The notes beneath the pieces were generated by a model, which was not told where the DNA came from, made no database searches, and saw nothing but the letters and a program-made list of their open reading frames with translations. From the NCBI GenBank assembly GCA_003508835.1, contig PUFA01000210.1, positions 1,926,501 through 1,990,500 of the forward strand: a DNA stretch of 64,000 nucleotides, read 5' to 3'. Position 1 is the stretch's first letter. Each line of letters begins with the position of its first letter. Positions 34,691 to 45,830 of this stretch are shown here, piece after piece. Source of the stretch: Eonycteris spelaea. Lineage: Eukaryota; Chordata; Mammalia; Chiroptera; Pteropodidae. The position numbers and the translations under genes are program-made.

Positions 34691-35259
34691 GGCAACCTAG
34701 GAGGAGAAGAGAGAAGGAAAAAACCTGGAGGAGACCCAAGGTAAGAATCAGTGGCAAAGACTGAAATTTGAAACTGACGGCCAGGCTGCAGCATATTGAC
34801 TCAAACCAGCACAGTGCTTTCTTCAGTTACAGATTCTTTTCAGTGTTCAGCTTTCATCATTTTTCTTTTCTGTGGGAAGAGCTGACAAAAGAGCCATCTT
34901 CACCCTCGTGGCAAAAAGTTGTACCCTTTCTCTTGAGGAGCAGGGGGCTTCTCAAGTGAAGACAGCTAGTTGGTGGTCTGAAAAATATGCCATCTCAGCA
35001 AATTCCTCTTCGTTCTCTCTGGAAGGTGATGCAAGTGTCAGAGGGAGCCCAGGGACCACTCGGTTAGCAATGGAATAGGATATTGACTGCAGAAAGAATG
35101 GGTCACGGCTTGAGACAATCATGGCCCTCTGGAGAACCTCTTCAGGGGGCTAAAACCCCTTGATATTCCATCTAATCATCTGACCTATTTAAGTCACAAC
35201 TTGATCCAAAGCCATTGTATATGACGTTGACAAATAGAAGAATAGCCCCAAACCTGGAT
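34691..35259. other. Unique sequence
   Basis: Overlapping 63- and 68-codon frames have no domain. No repeat recognised. Confidence 0.4.
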
Positions 35260-35400
35260 TCATAATTCTAATTCATCTCCCCTACATGACTGTAAACTTT
35301 TTGATGGCAGAGATTGAAAAAGGCCTTTCCTCACTTGGCAGTTTCAATAAAACACATGCATCTAGATGGTACTCAGTACAGACTACTTCAATAACTGGTC
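35260..35400 (+). repeat. L2 LINE 3' tail
   Basis: GACTGTAAACTTTTTGATGG and 'cagagattg' are the L2 trailer phrase (gactgtgagctccttgagggcagggactg), followed by a degraded 'ttcaataaaac' end. Confidence 0.5.
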
Positions 35401-36084
35401 ATCCTTCTTTAGATAAAGGGGCAAACAATGAGCTTGCCTGGCACTGATGCCATCCTAGAATTTTCAGCTAGTGACCCAAGCTGGTTGCCAGGTGGCTTCT
35501 GGGACACCTCCACTGCAGTATGAGATGTCTCAAGGGAAGAATAGAACGTCCGTGGCTTCATTTTCCCTTTCTACAGGACAATGATTACTACCCTCTAGGG
35601 CCTAGCACTCTGAGGACTGCAGAGTACATCCTGGCTCCTGGGTGTCACCCTATCATCCGGAACTCCCACAGAGTCTTGCTCTGGTGGTGCTACCATCATG
35701 GAGCATGCACAGGGCTTTGGGGCCACTTGGCCAAACATTGGCCAACCTAAAGGTGCTGTGGTTGACGCAGGAAAGGAAAGACCTACTGGGCGAAGGCATC
35801 TTAATAATTGACATAAGGGACCCAGCTCCTAGCCAGATGGAGCCTACTTTTGTGTCTTTGCTATAGAGGAAGAAGTCCTTCCCATTGCCTAAAGTTTCCA
35901 GTTTACTCTTAGTTTGATCCTTTGGCTTGAATTAATCTATTTGAAATATGTGGATGAACATAATATATACATATTTACATAATATGTATTCACTCATAAC
36001 TTTAAAGTGTATATTTCTTATGAAATTAAAGACTTTACACTAAGAAATTTAAAAGAATGTACTCATACCTGTATTACTCAAATG
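35401..36084. other. Unique sequence
   Basis: No repeat or coding signal recognised; 35935-36050 is AT-rich with ATATGTA-type repeats. Confidence 0.4.
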
Positions 36085-36260
36085 CAGCAAATCCGTTTAA
36101 CAATCATTTGTTGGGTACTTGCTATGTGTCAGGCAAGGGGCAGATACAGAGGTGAAAGGCAAACTCCTTTTCCTCAAGAGTCCACAATTTATTGGGGCAC
36201 ATGATGAAAAAATCAACAGCTACAACATATGGTGTTAGAAAGTGGATAAAATTCTGAACA
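36085..36260 (-). repeat. L2 LINE 3' end, reverse strand
   Basis: 'tttaacaatcatttgttgggtacttgctatgtgtcaggca' corresponds to the reverse of the L2 terminus (aacaaatatttattgagcacctactatgtgccaggca), and GCAGATACAGAGGTGAAAGG follows as expected. Confidence 0.65.
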
Positions 36261-36719
36261 AGCACTAGGACGTGACTCCCAAAATTCTGCGCAAAAACAG
36301 AGCTCTTACATGGCCATCATCATGGAGAGATGCAACTTTGAATTCGATTTTCCTCCTATCTGTGTCTGAATCACATTTCCTCTTGAGACTATGTGCATTA
36401 TGCCTTCCCTGCCTCAGGGAAGCTTTTCTTTAAATAAACAGAAATCTGGTTACCAAAATGCTACCTTCCATGTCTTCACCTATATTTATTTCATTAAGTC
36501 ATCTAATTTTAAAAAAAGGAAGCCCAGCATTCTCTGACCTTGTGAAATAAGCAAAACATAGTATCATTATTCACTTAGCAACACACTGTACCTCTGCCTG
36601 TTGTTTCTTTGCCTGTCTAATTATTCCAAGAAGAATAGCTATGGTAAAGCACCCTCTTATTGGCAAATATGCTTTAGATTTAAGAAACTACTGTAGAAAA
36701 TGCTGCAAGCCTTATAGTA
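36261..36719. other. Unique sequence
   Basis: Nothing recognised. Confidence 0.4.
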
Positions 36720-37260
36720 ATCTTTGTTATATTTAGAGGGAAAATAACATCCTTCTGCAATTACCATTGGCATGAAGTTTAGGCGCTCATATTTTTCTTT
36801 TTATAAACTTTTTTCATTTTGGGGGGGGGTTTAACAATGTAGGGGCCGTTGTTGCATGATTATTAAGATGAGGTCACTTAAATTCCATCCTCCATAGATA
36901 CAGTGTCTGTGGCAGTGTTTAATTAGAGATTAAAATTGAGGAATTGAATAATTGAGGTTGCTAATGAATTTGGGAACTCAGCAAAACAAGGAGAGCTGAG
37001 CATTTTTCTGGCTTGCTTTCTTTTTACTGTTTTTCTTATCCCCCCCCCACAACCCCCCGCATTATCACATTTCTGGCCTTGACCGCTGAGTTTATTGCTA
37101 CTCATAACGCTGGCCTAAGTGGAAACAAAAAAGCTGTAGCCTCTTTGCTGAGCTCCTGGAGCCATTCAGTCTATTGAATTTATGACATGTTCAGAAAGTA
37201 GCAATTGCAGGAGGCTGGCAATGATGAAAATGAGATCTGTTGGGCCACCAACACTTTCTA
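36720..37260. promoter_or_regulatory. Candidate conserved noncoding block H
   Basis: Repeat-free block dense in homeodomain-type cores: TTTAATTAG (36918-36926), TGAATAATTGAG (36946-36957), GCTAATGAAT (36960-36969), CAATTACCATTGG and 'tgattattaag'. It also carries G9 (36821-36829) and C9 (37040-37048) tracts about 210 bp apart that are mutually complementary. Regulatory role is inferred from motif clustering. Confidence 0.32.
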
Positions 37261-38329
37261 TAATCACCTTAATAGGTCAACATAACAATGGATGGTGCTG
37301 GCTGAAAAACTAAGACAGTCTTAAATTAAAGAGAAGTCATGTATTACAAGTTCTACTGCCACCCCTCTTGGAGGCTGAGTTGTTTGGGTACCTTGCTTGG
37401 TAGGCTCACATTAGCTTCAGATGCCCAGCAATGAACAAAGTCCCTTGGTTCACCCTGGAACAGAACCAACCTTCCTTGAGGTAGCCTGATAATAGCCTGC
37501 CTTGGGTAGATAGCACCTTTCAAACCTGGCCTGGAGGTAATTCTCCAGCAGAGATTTCTGCACTGAGAGGAGGCTGGGTTATAAGACCCTGGATTACAAG
37601 GTCCTTTGTAACTTTAAAATGCTATGATTTTATAAAGATAGCATAGAGCAAATAGCCTGGCTCCGAGGACAACCCCCTTTGAAACCGCTTTTTACTAAAA
37701 TGGCTAAGCTTTTAGGACTATTTTTATCATTTGGACACTGTACTTCAGATGATACATTTCAAGCTTCATTTGGCAGAAAATCTAGATGGTCTAAATCAAC
37801 ATTCAAGGTAAACATCTGCATTTTTATGGCCAAAGGCCCCCACACTGGTGATTACTGGCTGTTTTGCTGTTGCTGGTTAAATTGTGCTTTGATATTTACT
37901 GCACCTCCAACTCCAATCAGACTGGTTACTCGTAGGGATATTACAGCTGATAAAAGGGACTTGGTCTGAAGCAACATCAACATAGCTGACTTTCAGTCAC
38001 AAACTCTTTTATGACTAAGAGGTCATTTCCTTAAAACTTTTTAGCCACACTACTTAGCTCAGCTGATGGCTTTCTACTGATGACTTTAAATATATATTTC
38101 TGACAGCAGGGAAAGAAATAATCTGTTTTATAAGACTGTTCTTACTGGGACCAAGAAAATCTGTTTCCTGCTACTATTCAGCAATTCTAAAGCTTTGGGG
38201 AAAAGGGTCAAAGGGGGAGATGTGCATCATGTACATATTTAATCTTGCCTCATCTATTTTTATTCTACATTCACTCAATATTTGTAACATTCTCTTTGCA
38301 TCTGTAAGCATCAATGCTGTTTCTCTGAG
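37261..38329. other. Mostly unique sequence, short SINE-like remnant
   Basis: AAGGTCCTTTGTAACTTTAA followed by 'aatgctatgatttta' at 37599-37633 matches the 3' end of an old SINE family whose reverse-strand copies may sit at 8960 and 51215. A 96-codon frame (37679-37969) has no recognised domain. Confidence 0.35.
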
Positions 38330-38430
38330 ACATTAAGACCCCAGAGAACAGAAACTGTAAAAAATGTTCTTAGAAGGTATCTAGGACAGCTCCAAGTATA
38401 GTTAGGTGTATAATAAATAATTGACTATAG
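38330..38430 (+). repeat. Possible L2 3' tail
   Basis: 'cagagaacagaaactgt' and GTTAGGTGTATAATAAATAA resemble the degraded L2 terminus. Confidence 0.4.
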
Positions 38431-38834
38431 AGGACGATAACGATGATGACACAGAACTAGCAGGTAACATAAAAACCAATCTTCAGATGAGTATTTACAG
38501 TAACACTTCAGACAGGAAAGCAGTCTGGGAGAGTCTGAGGCATTACCTGGTTGGGCAAGAAGGGCAGTATTATGCTTGGTGTCTATGCAGTGTTGTGAGG
38601 ACAACTTTGTGTCATCAGTGGAGGCTCTGATGCCACACTCCTCAGTTTGTAGAGGGAGAACAAGGCTAGATTCAGAATTCTCGCCTTGAAGATGAGACTT
38701 GGCTTACTCCCAGAAAACTGCCATGCACAGGTAGGGGGGTGGTTAATTATTTTTAGTGAAAGAGATACGCACATAGAGGGTGGCTAGCCGAGGGTCTGAA
38801 CCAGGTATACAGGCTTCCTGTGAGATGAATGGAA
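38431..38834. other. Unique sequence
   Basis: Nothing recognised. Confidence 0.4.
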
Positions 38835-39135
38835 AATCTCTATAGAGAACCAACTGACAGTTGCCAGATGGGAGGGGGAACAGGGGGTTGGGTGAAAAGA
38901 CGGAAGAGATCAAGAAGTACGAATTGCTAGTTATACAAACAGTCACAGGGCTGTAAAGTACAGCACAGGGAATATAGTCAATAATATTGTAATAACTGTA
39001 TAGTGTCACATGGGTTCTAGACTTAGTGGGGTGATCACTTTGTAAGATATGTAAATGTCTAATTACTATGTTGTAAACCTGAAACTAATATCATATTGTA
39101 TGTCAACAGTAATCAAAAGATAAAAAAGAAAAAAA
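38835..39135 (+). mobile_element. L1 LINE 3'UTR fragment
   Basis: 'tagagaaccaactgacagttgccagatggg', GTACAGCACAGGGAATATAG, 'cacatgggttctagacttagtggggtgatcac' and 'aaacctgaaactaatatcatattgtatgtcaac' are the L1 3'UTR phrases known from laurasiatherian L1 families, ending in an A-rich tail at 39115-39134. It is severely 5'-truncated. Confidence 0.8.
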
Positions 39136-40161
39136 TACTCTCTAATCTTCAACCACCTTGTTTTCTCATTTGCAAATGGTATGGTGGAGTAAACAGCCCT
39201 AAATAATTGTAATTCATCATCCTGGTCAAGAGGCACACATTGGGTAGGTGCTTCCATAAAGCCTTTTCAGTTGGATTCTAAGCCTAGAAGACACTGTGTG
39301 GCATTCACTGTTCATTGATTAGGGGTCAGATGGTACAGAGAGGAGTCTTTCTTTTTAGGCCTTATCAGATTTGTCGTGCTTGTGCCCTGCAAGCTCACCA
39401 CAGGCTTCATTCACGAGCTGGATAGGCACGTGATTCAGGTGCAGAAAGGCATCTCACCATTGCCTAACCCGTCTGGCTGTGAACCCTTAATAAAACACTG
39501 GAGACAGATGTGGAAGAGTTACTGCCCATCTCCTGACATGGCAATAGAGTCCGATTTGCTGGCTGTCAATCCATGCTAGGTGGCTAAGGAGTGCCCTGGG
39601 GAATGGCTGCAGTGGAGATATGACTGCACAAAGTGCTCCAGGGGTTCCCTTGTCCACAACCAGCAGTGTAAGATTCCCAGTGGAAAGAGCAAAGTGTGGA
39701 GGCATGGGAGATGAAGAAGGCTGCCAGGCAGAGTGATTCTGTTTTGGGTTTGTCCACAAAGTTGTCAGTTCAGGTCCCCAGGTCAAAAATCATTTTATCT
39801 GCTAAACCAGATGCTTTGTAGAACAAAATGCCAGGCCGACTTCAAGGTTGGGAGGTGTGCTGAGCCCCAGGCTCTGATCGCACTGTCACACTGCAGCAGG
39901 CTCCAGCCCTGACGCTCCTCTCCTCTCCAAGTTCTCTCACTGCAGACACCACGCTCTCCTTCTCCCCATGCTCTCCATTTCCTTTGAAGACTTTTTGACG
40001 GGCCCTCTTTCTGCCTGCTGATTACTCAAGAGGCAGGCGGTTCAAAGACGGGGCTCCCAGTCCCTGAAATCAAAGCTATCCTGCCTTGCCTGGCTGCAGA
40101 GGTGTTTCTGTTGTTGGTGTTGATTTTGTTAAAGATAAGCATTAAAGGGTCGGGAGCTGTA
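39136..40161. other. Unique sequence
   Basis: Frames of 67 and 99 codons on opposite strands at 39376-39786 are chance-level. No repeat recognised. Confidence 0.4.
40154..40161 (+). repeat. Target site duplication, left copy (L1)
   Basis: GAGCTGTA recurs at 41415-41422 on the far side of the L1; extended to 10 bp there is one mismatch. The length is at the short end for L1. Confidence 0.55.
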
Positions 40162-41412
40162 CTAAAATTAACTCAAAATGCCTGAAATATAAGACCTAAA
40201 GGGCCTGAATATAAGACCTAAAACAATAAAATGTATAGAAGAAAACATAGGAACTAAACTCAAATACCCTGGACTTAAAGAGGATTTTATGAATTTGACC
40301 TCAAAAGCAAGGGAAGTAAAAGCTAAAATAAATTAATGGGACTACATTAAACTAAAAAGCTTTTGCTCAGCAAAAGAAATTGTCAACAAGGTAAAGAGAC
40401 AACTATCTGAATGGGAAAATATATTTGCAAGCAATACCTCCAATAAGGGCCCAATATCCAAAATATACAAAGAACTCATACGACTCAATAACAACAAAAA
40501 AACAAACGATTCAATCAAAAAATGATCAGAGGATCTGAACAGACACTTCTCCCTAGAGGATATACAAATGGCCAACAAATATTTGAAAAGATGCTTAACA
40601 TTGCTAGCTATTAGGGCAATGCAAATTAAAACCAGAATAAGATACCATCTCACACCTGTTAGAATAGCTATAATCAACAGGACAAGCAATAACAATGGTT
40701 GGAGAGGATGTGGTGAAAAAGAAACCTTCCTACACTGCTAGTGAGACTGCAAATTGATATGGCAACTAGGGAAAATAGTACAAACTTCCTCAAAAAAAAC
40801 AAGAATCAATCTACCACATGATCCAGCAATCCCTCTACTGGGTATTTACCCCGAAGACTTGAAAACCCATATCTGAAAAGATATCGGTGCATCAATGTTT
40901 ATAGAAGTATTATTCATGGTGGCCAAGACATGGAGGCAACCAAAGTGTCCTACGATAGATGATTGGCTAAAGAAGCTGTGGTACATATATACAGTGGAAT
41001 ATTACTCAATCATAAGAAAAGATGAAATACTGCCATTTGCGATAACATGGATGGACCTTGAGATAATCATGCTAAGAGAAATAAGCCAGACAGAAAAAGT
41101 TGAAAATCACATGATATCACTTATATGTGGGTGGGATATAAACCTAAAAGCAACAGATGAACAGGAAAAACAAACAGAGACTCATGGACATGGACTATGG
41201 ACTAGTGGTTACCAGAGGGTAGTGGGAGGAGGGATGGAGGAGGCAGACGGGGTAAAGGGGGTCAAATATGTGGTGACAAAAAGAGATATAACTATGGGAA
41301 GTGAACACACAGTGTAAATATATATATGCCTTATTGTTAAAGTGTACAGCTGAAACTTATTGGATTTTGTTAACCAATGTCACCATAAAAAAGATATATA
41401 TATAAAAAAGTA
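40162..41412 (+). mobile_element. 5'-truncated L1 LINE
   Basis: It starts inside ORF2 (CTAAAATTAACTCAAAATGC, 'aagacctaaaacaataaaatg', 'ttgctcagcaaaagaaat'), runs through the C-terminal ORF2 segment, a G-rich polypurine 3'UTR (41210-41260) and GTGTACAGCTGAAACTTATT, and ends in an A-rich tail at 41388-41410. The GAGCTGTA duplication brackets it. A 22-bp-period duplication of the 'aatataagacctaaa' segment lies at 40186-40222. It is the better preserved of the L1 copies here but not functional. Confidence 0.85.
40895..41317 (+). pseudogene. L1 ORF2 C-terminal remnant
   Basis: The 140-codon frame contains the L1 ORF2p C-terminal hallmarks AKTWRQPKCPTIDDW, YIYTVEYYS and PFAITWMDLEI, ending with HMISLICG. 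The usual stop just after that motif is missing because a few extra bases (about 41130-41137) shift it, so the frame runs some 60 codons into the 3'UTR. The reverse transcriptase core is absent or broken upstream, so no active protein is made. Function of the parent family: target-primed retrotransposition. Confidence 0.8.
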
Positions 41413-42715
41413 GAGAGCTGTAAGGAAAGATCTTAATCTTTAGTCTTTTATCAATAGAGGAAACTGAGGCTCAGAAAAAGGAAATATTAACAGCAAGATT
41501 TATCCTAAAGAGACAGGTTAAGACACTTACCAGACAGTCAAGGACCTTATAAATAATTTCCCTCCTACCCCTGCCCATAAATTTGAATCTCCTGTTATCA
41601 GATAAGTGGATGGGGATACTCTTGCCACAGGAAGCAGTGATTTGCTTCAGATCTCATTTCTTCTCACTGTTTTTAGCATGTATGGGAGCATTATATTCAC
41701 TAATAATCAGGAACAGTATTAAAAACAAGAGATGTGAATCACATGCATTATAAAACAAATTAGATTCTGAAAGTTTACGGTCCCTTCAGACCCCAAAGTT
41801 CTCCTGTGTAGCCCCAGGAATGAGGCTGCATCTGGCTTCCTTCTGGGATGTCATGGATTGTCCTGCCTTTCTGACGTACACGGAGAGTAGTCAGACACTG
41901 GTTTGGCAGAACCCCAGTTATACGTTTCTGGGTTATTCTGTTTCACGGAGGAAAAGCACGAAGAGTGATTCATGGTTTGAACATCCAAAGAGAAAAGGAA
42001 AGCAAACCTATGAAAGAATCCTCAGTTTTCTTATTCTTTTCAAAGGACAGCACCTCTCCAATGCACATCAAATCACAACACCTGGGGCCTGGCACGCGGT
42101 CTCTTGAATCAGTCAGTAAAAGGTGTCACTCTTACTGTTGTTGGAGTCTTGAAATGTCAAATTGAGACTTGGTCAGAATGGAAAGCTACCTCTCTGCCAG
42201 TAGAAAACGTCCCTTGAACTCTTTCTCCAGATACCCCATTGGTCAGACATGTGAGTGAGCTTGAGCATTCCGCGTCCACCCTTAAGATGCCCTGTACACT
42301 GTGCTACCTCCTGAGAGGGAGGGGTTTGCATTTATTAAATCATGATCTGAGTCAAATATAGTTATGATTATTTTCAACAAAGAATATTTTTTTCAACACT
42401 TTGTGATGGCTGTAATACAGAGGAAATTGAAATGGAGGATCATATCCAAAGCACATTACAGTGTGAGATATAAGAAAAAGACATCTTGCAGATTTCAGGC
42501 CAGGCAAGAAGCCTTTCGCTGGAGAGATAGGTGGCAACAAAATTTGTTAAAAAGTAAAGAATTGGAACTCTTCTAGTATTTCCAACCGTTGCTCACAAAG
42601 CATTGAGTACAAGCTATGATGAAGCTCAGTGCCAAACTCTGGAGCCACAAAGATGACTGCACCTTTCCTTTAGTCTAAAGACTTGTAAACAGAAATTAGA
42701 ATAAAGTGACAAAGA
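41413..42715. other. Mostly unique, MIR trace near start
   Basis: GAGGAAACTGAGGCTCAGAA at 41457-41476 is a clear MIR core phrase on the reverse strand, but little else of that MIR survives. Frames of 62-95 codons at 41820-42576 carry no domains. Confidence 0.45.
41415..41422 (+). repeat. Target site duplication, right copy (L1)
   Basis: GAGCTGTA, matching 40154-40161. Confidence 0.55.
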
Positions 42716-43180
42716 GGAACATGGGTCAGCAGGACCTGGCTGTTGCTACCCTTCCACCTCTCTTACCATCTCCCTCTTGCTCATTCTGTTCCTACAGTTT
42801 CTCCATCACGTCCAGTCCTTTCCTTCCCTCTGCAGCTGCTCACCTCCATCTGGGAAGCTCTCCCCTGAGGTGTCTTCCTGGCTCCCTCACTGTCTTCAGA
42901 TCTTCACTTGTGTGTCATCTTTTCAGCAGAACCTTCCTTGACCACCTTATATAAAATAACACTATCACCATAAGACCCCCCTAAGTCTCTTCCTTGCCTT
43001 ATTGTCCTCCATACACTTATCATGCAATGTATTAAATCTGTTATTTATTTATTATCCTGACTCCTCCCAAAGAATGAGAGTTTTGTGAAGGCACGTTTCT
43101 TTGTTTAGTTTTCGGCTGTATCTCTAGCTCCCAGACATATAATAGACATTTGACAAATGTTTATTAAATGTATTTTATTT
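42716..43180 (+). repeat. L2 LINE 3' end
   Basis: CACCTCCATCTGGGAAGCTC, 'tcagatcttcacttgtgtgtcatcttttcagcagaaccttccttgaccacc', 'cacttatcatgcaatgtat' and 'agacatttgacaaatgtttattaaatg' follow the L2 3' kilobase in order. An 82-codon frame within it is non-functional. Confidence 0.8.
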
Positions 43181-43257
43181 TATGGGCATTCCAGAGGTAG
43201 CTTCTAAATTCATAGATACCAAGAGCTAAAAAGATCCTTTTGAGCATTTTGTCTAAC

Positions 43258-43500
43258 CATAGCAGGGGCTCTGGAGCCAGGCTGCTTGGGTTCAAACCTG
43301 GGTTCCATCACTTACTTGCTGTGTGACCTTGGGCAATCACTTAAACTCTCTGTTTCAATTTTCTCATATGTAGTTTGGGGAAAATAATAGCGACCCTCTC
43401 ATGGCATTGTTATAAAGATTAATTATAATTATTATATAACATACTTAGAATAGGCATAGTGGAAGGTAAGCATTATGGAAGCATTGGCTGTTGTTACTAT
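43258..43500 (+). repeat. MIR SINE, near full length
   Basis: GGGCTCTGGAGCCAGGCTGC, TTGCTGTGTGACCTTGGGCA, 'tctcatatgtagtttggggaaaataatagcgacc' and 'gtaagcattatggaag' are MIR in the right order. It is one of the best preserved MIRs of the window. Confidence 0.85.
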
Positions 43501-43539
43501 ATTAGGAAAACTGAAGGCCACAAGGGATAAGTAATTTGC

Positions 43540-43930
43540 TCAAAATAACTCATTCATTCATTAACTCATTCATCTAGTCATTCAACAAATATGTAAGTGG
43601 CTCCTATATATCGGAAAGTGGGGATTCTGCAAAAGACTAAATAAAATAGTTTCTGTTTCTATGGAACTTGTAATCTAAGTAGAGAGACAAATGTTGAACA
43701 AAGAGTCATATCAATATATAATTATAATCTAGATCAGTGCTATGAAAATATAGGGCTCTACAACCCTGAAGGTTAGGAAATCTAATCTGCATTCTTCAGG
43801 CGCCAAGGGGAAATGGGAAGGCATCCTTAGAGAAATGACATGCATATTGAGACATGCAGCTGAGGAGGAATAAGCCACAGTGGGGCAGGAAAAGGTGGGA
43901 TTGGAGAAGAGGGAGTTAATGGGAGGTATG
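43540..43930 (-). repeat. L2 LINE 3' end, reverse strand
   Basis: TCATTCAACAAATATGTAAG, 'tctatggaacttgtaatctaagtagagagacaaatgttgaaca' and 'atcagtgctatgaaaat' are the reverse of the L2 terminus. With the plus-strand L2 at 42716-43180 and the MIR between, this is a small ancient-repeat cluster. Confidence 0.7.
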
Positions 43931-44156
43931 GAACTAAAACCCAGGTCTTGGCCGAGAGCTTTTTATGTTATAGGTATATGGTCATGAGATTGAGCATGGA
44001 CTTCTTCACCAGGCTGACATTTCCTCAAGGCAAGAGAGCAAGAACTCTTTGTAGTCATGAAAGTTCTTTGGAGTTGTAGAAAAGGCCTGGAGTAGTGCAT
44101 CGTGCACTTGGGGTGCCCACTGAATCAAGGCCATACCCCTTCCTTCAGCACCTGTT

Positions 44157-44162
44157 AAGCAC
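44157..44162 (+). repeat. Target site duplication, left copy (LTR)
   Basis: AAGCAC, repeated exactly at 44545-44550. A 6-bp duplication is typical of class II (beta-like) retroviral integrases. Confidence 0.85.
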
Positions 44163-44544
44163 TGTTGGGGGCTGCTCGGCTAAAATGGCTGCCTGACCAA
44201 AACAGTCGCTCAGCAAATACTTAAAGGCTTCTCTCTAAGGCCCGCGTAAGCCTCCCGGATATCTCTGCTTTGCTTCCCGCCAAAGGACTTGCCAAAGGAC
44301 TTTCGGCGGGACTTTCTGTCCGGCCCCTTTTAGTTACGCAATATCGCCTGACTGCCCTGGCCAATCAGCCCCGCCAACGCAACATCACCTGATCACGCCC
44401 TATATAAGCCCGCAGCAAGCCTTAATAAACGAGGCTTGATCAGAACACTGTCTTGCCTCCACTCCTTTCTCTCGCCCATGTTTCCTTTTCAGGTGAAGTC
44501 CTCCTCGGGTTCCATTAAATAACTGTGCCCCGCTGGCCGGGGCA
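44163..44544 (+). mobile_element. Solo LTR of a class II endogenous retrovirus
   Basis: The 382-bp element begins TGTTGGGGGC and ends GGCCGGGGCA (TG...CA), flanked by the exact 6-bp duplication AAGCAC. It carries CCAAT (44361-44365), a TATA box TATATAAG (44401-44408) and AATAAA (44424-44429), the last lying between TATA and the expected start site. A 12-bp unit GCCAAAGGACTT is tandemly repeated at 44279-44302 inside a CCCGCC/GGCGGG inverted repeat (44276-44310). CpG is retained at many positions, in contrast to the flanks, suggesting recent insertion. No internal viral genes remain: recombination between two LTRs is the usual origin. The family name is unknown. Confidence 0.9.
44401..44429 (+). 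promoter_or_regulatory. LTR core promoter and poly(A) signal
   Basis: TATATAAG (44401-44408) and AATAAA (44424-44429) are 15 bp apart, so a start about 30 bp after TATA would lie just downstream of the poly(A) signal. The layout resembles betaretroviral LTRs in which the signal is read only at the 3' end. A CCAAT box lies 36 bp upstream. Confidence 0.65.
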
Positions 44545-44550
44545 AAGCAC
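44545..44550 (+). repeat. Target site duplication, right copy (LTR)
   Basis: AAGCAC, identical to 44157-44162. Confidence 0.85.
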
Positions 44551-45624
44551 CAAGTCACAGGGTGTGGCTCTGATGACAAGATGGTATTCCAAGTTTAGAT
44601 ATGCACCCCTGCCCCCCATGCACACACAAATACACCCCCTGAGTAATTTACAACTGAGAATGCGCTCTGCTGACTGGGGTCACAACAGCACCCATCTCTG
44701 TGGTGTCTTCTCCTTTGTCAGTAGGTGAGGAGTCTCCTGGGAACCCTGTCAGAGGAGGGGGAGATGCTCTTTGTTCTTCATAAACCTAGAAGAGGTGGTC
44801 TCCTGACCTCAGAGATGACCTTTTGCTACTATGGTCTCAGCATGCATGGAAATCGTCTATGGGCTGAAGCAACAGCCATTATGAAACCCTTGGCTAAAAT
44901 ATGGATTAATCCCTGGGAAGGTGTTATGCAAGATTCAGATATATGGTCTGTGATATGGATGGGATATATTTTTTTATTGCAATAATAAGTTTCTCAACTC
45001 CTAATGGACCCTGTGTTAACTGAAGATGACAGGGAGTGAGGAACGGAAAGCTGGCAATTTGTTAAGGCTGCAGAACAGCCGTTTCAGGGGATGTAAAAGA
45101 TAAAACATTTCAGAGTCATTAAAATCACCCTAAATTGTCTATCTGAGCTCAAAGCAACAAACCTAACTGAGTCCTGAGTCTATCACCAGATATCTTCTCT
45201 TTACAGTGTTTCGATGCCCCTGAAGATGGCACACGGTTCAATCTTCTACTCCCAGAAGCATCCAGACTTTGAAAAGACCAATCTCAGGTCCTCCTGGAAG
45301 ATATGGACTCTGTGAGATCAAGAAGGGAAAGGAGGCTGCTATGTGATAGATACACAATCCTTGGTATACAGGCTCTCGTTTTCTTAAAAAAAGAAAGAGA
45401 TCAAGCAAGGAGTACCTTGTTCAGGGAGAAGAGACCATCTGGGGAACCTTAAGGTCTTTTGGGGTTGGTGGCTAGCTAGTAGAAAAGGTCTTCCAATCCT
45501 TGATTGGGACTTTGTAGTTGTCTATATAGTGACGAGGGAATGACAAGGACTTGAGAAGGATAATGGTTAGACTCACGAGTCAGTGGATTAGTTTTAAAAT
45601 TGACAAATTTTTGCTACTATTTAC
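44551..45624. other. Unique sequence
   Basis: Frames of 67 and 86 codons (44525-44985) are chance-level, and the first begins inside the LTR. No repeat recognised. Confidence 0.4.
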
Positions 45625-45830
45625 TAAGGGCTTATTAAGGCCCAGATACCATTTGGAGGGATTTTCAAAAGCTGACCTACTCAGTTCTTATAACAATCCC
45701 ATGCAGTAAATAATAGTACTCTAATTTTATACATGAAGACATTGTCAAGTTTCTCAGCCTCTCCAAGACTCAAAATCACATGACTAATAGGGCAGCTTGG
45801 CTAGGACCCAAAACCCAAAGAACCAATCTA
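45625..45830 (-). repeat. MIR SINE
   Basis: 'ctcagttcttataacaatccc', AATTTTATACATGAAGACAT and 'caaaatcacatgactaatagggc' are MIR phrases on the reverse strand in correct order. Confidence 0.65.

Noticed and set aside
44163..44544. Full provirus
   Set aside because: Duplications abut a single LTR, so no internal region with gag, pol or env remains.
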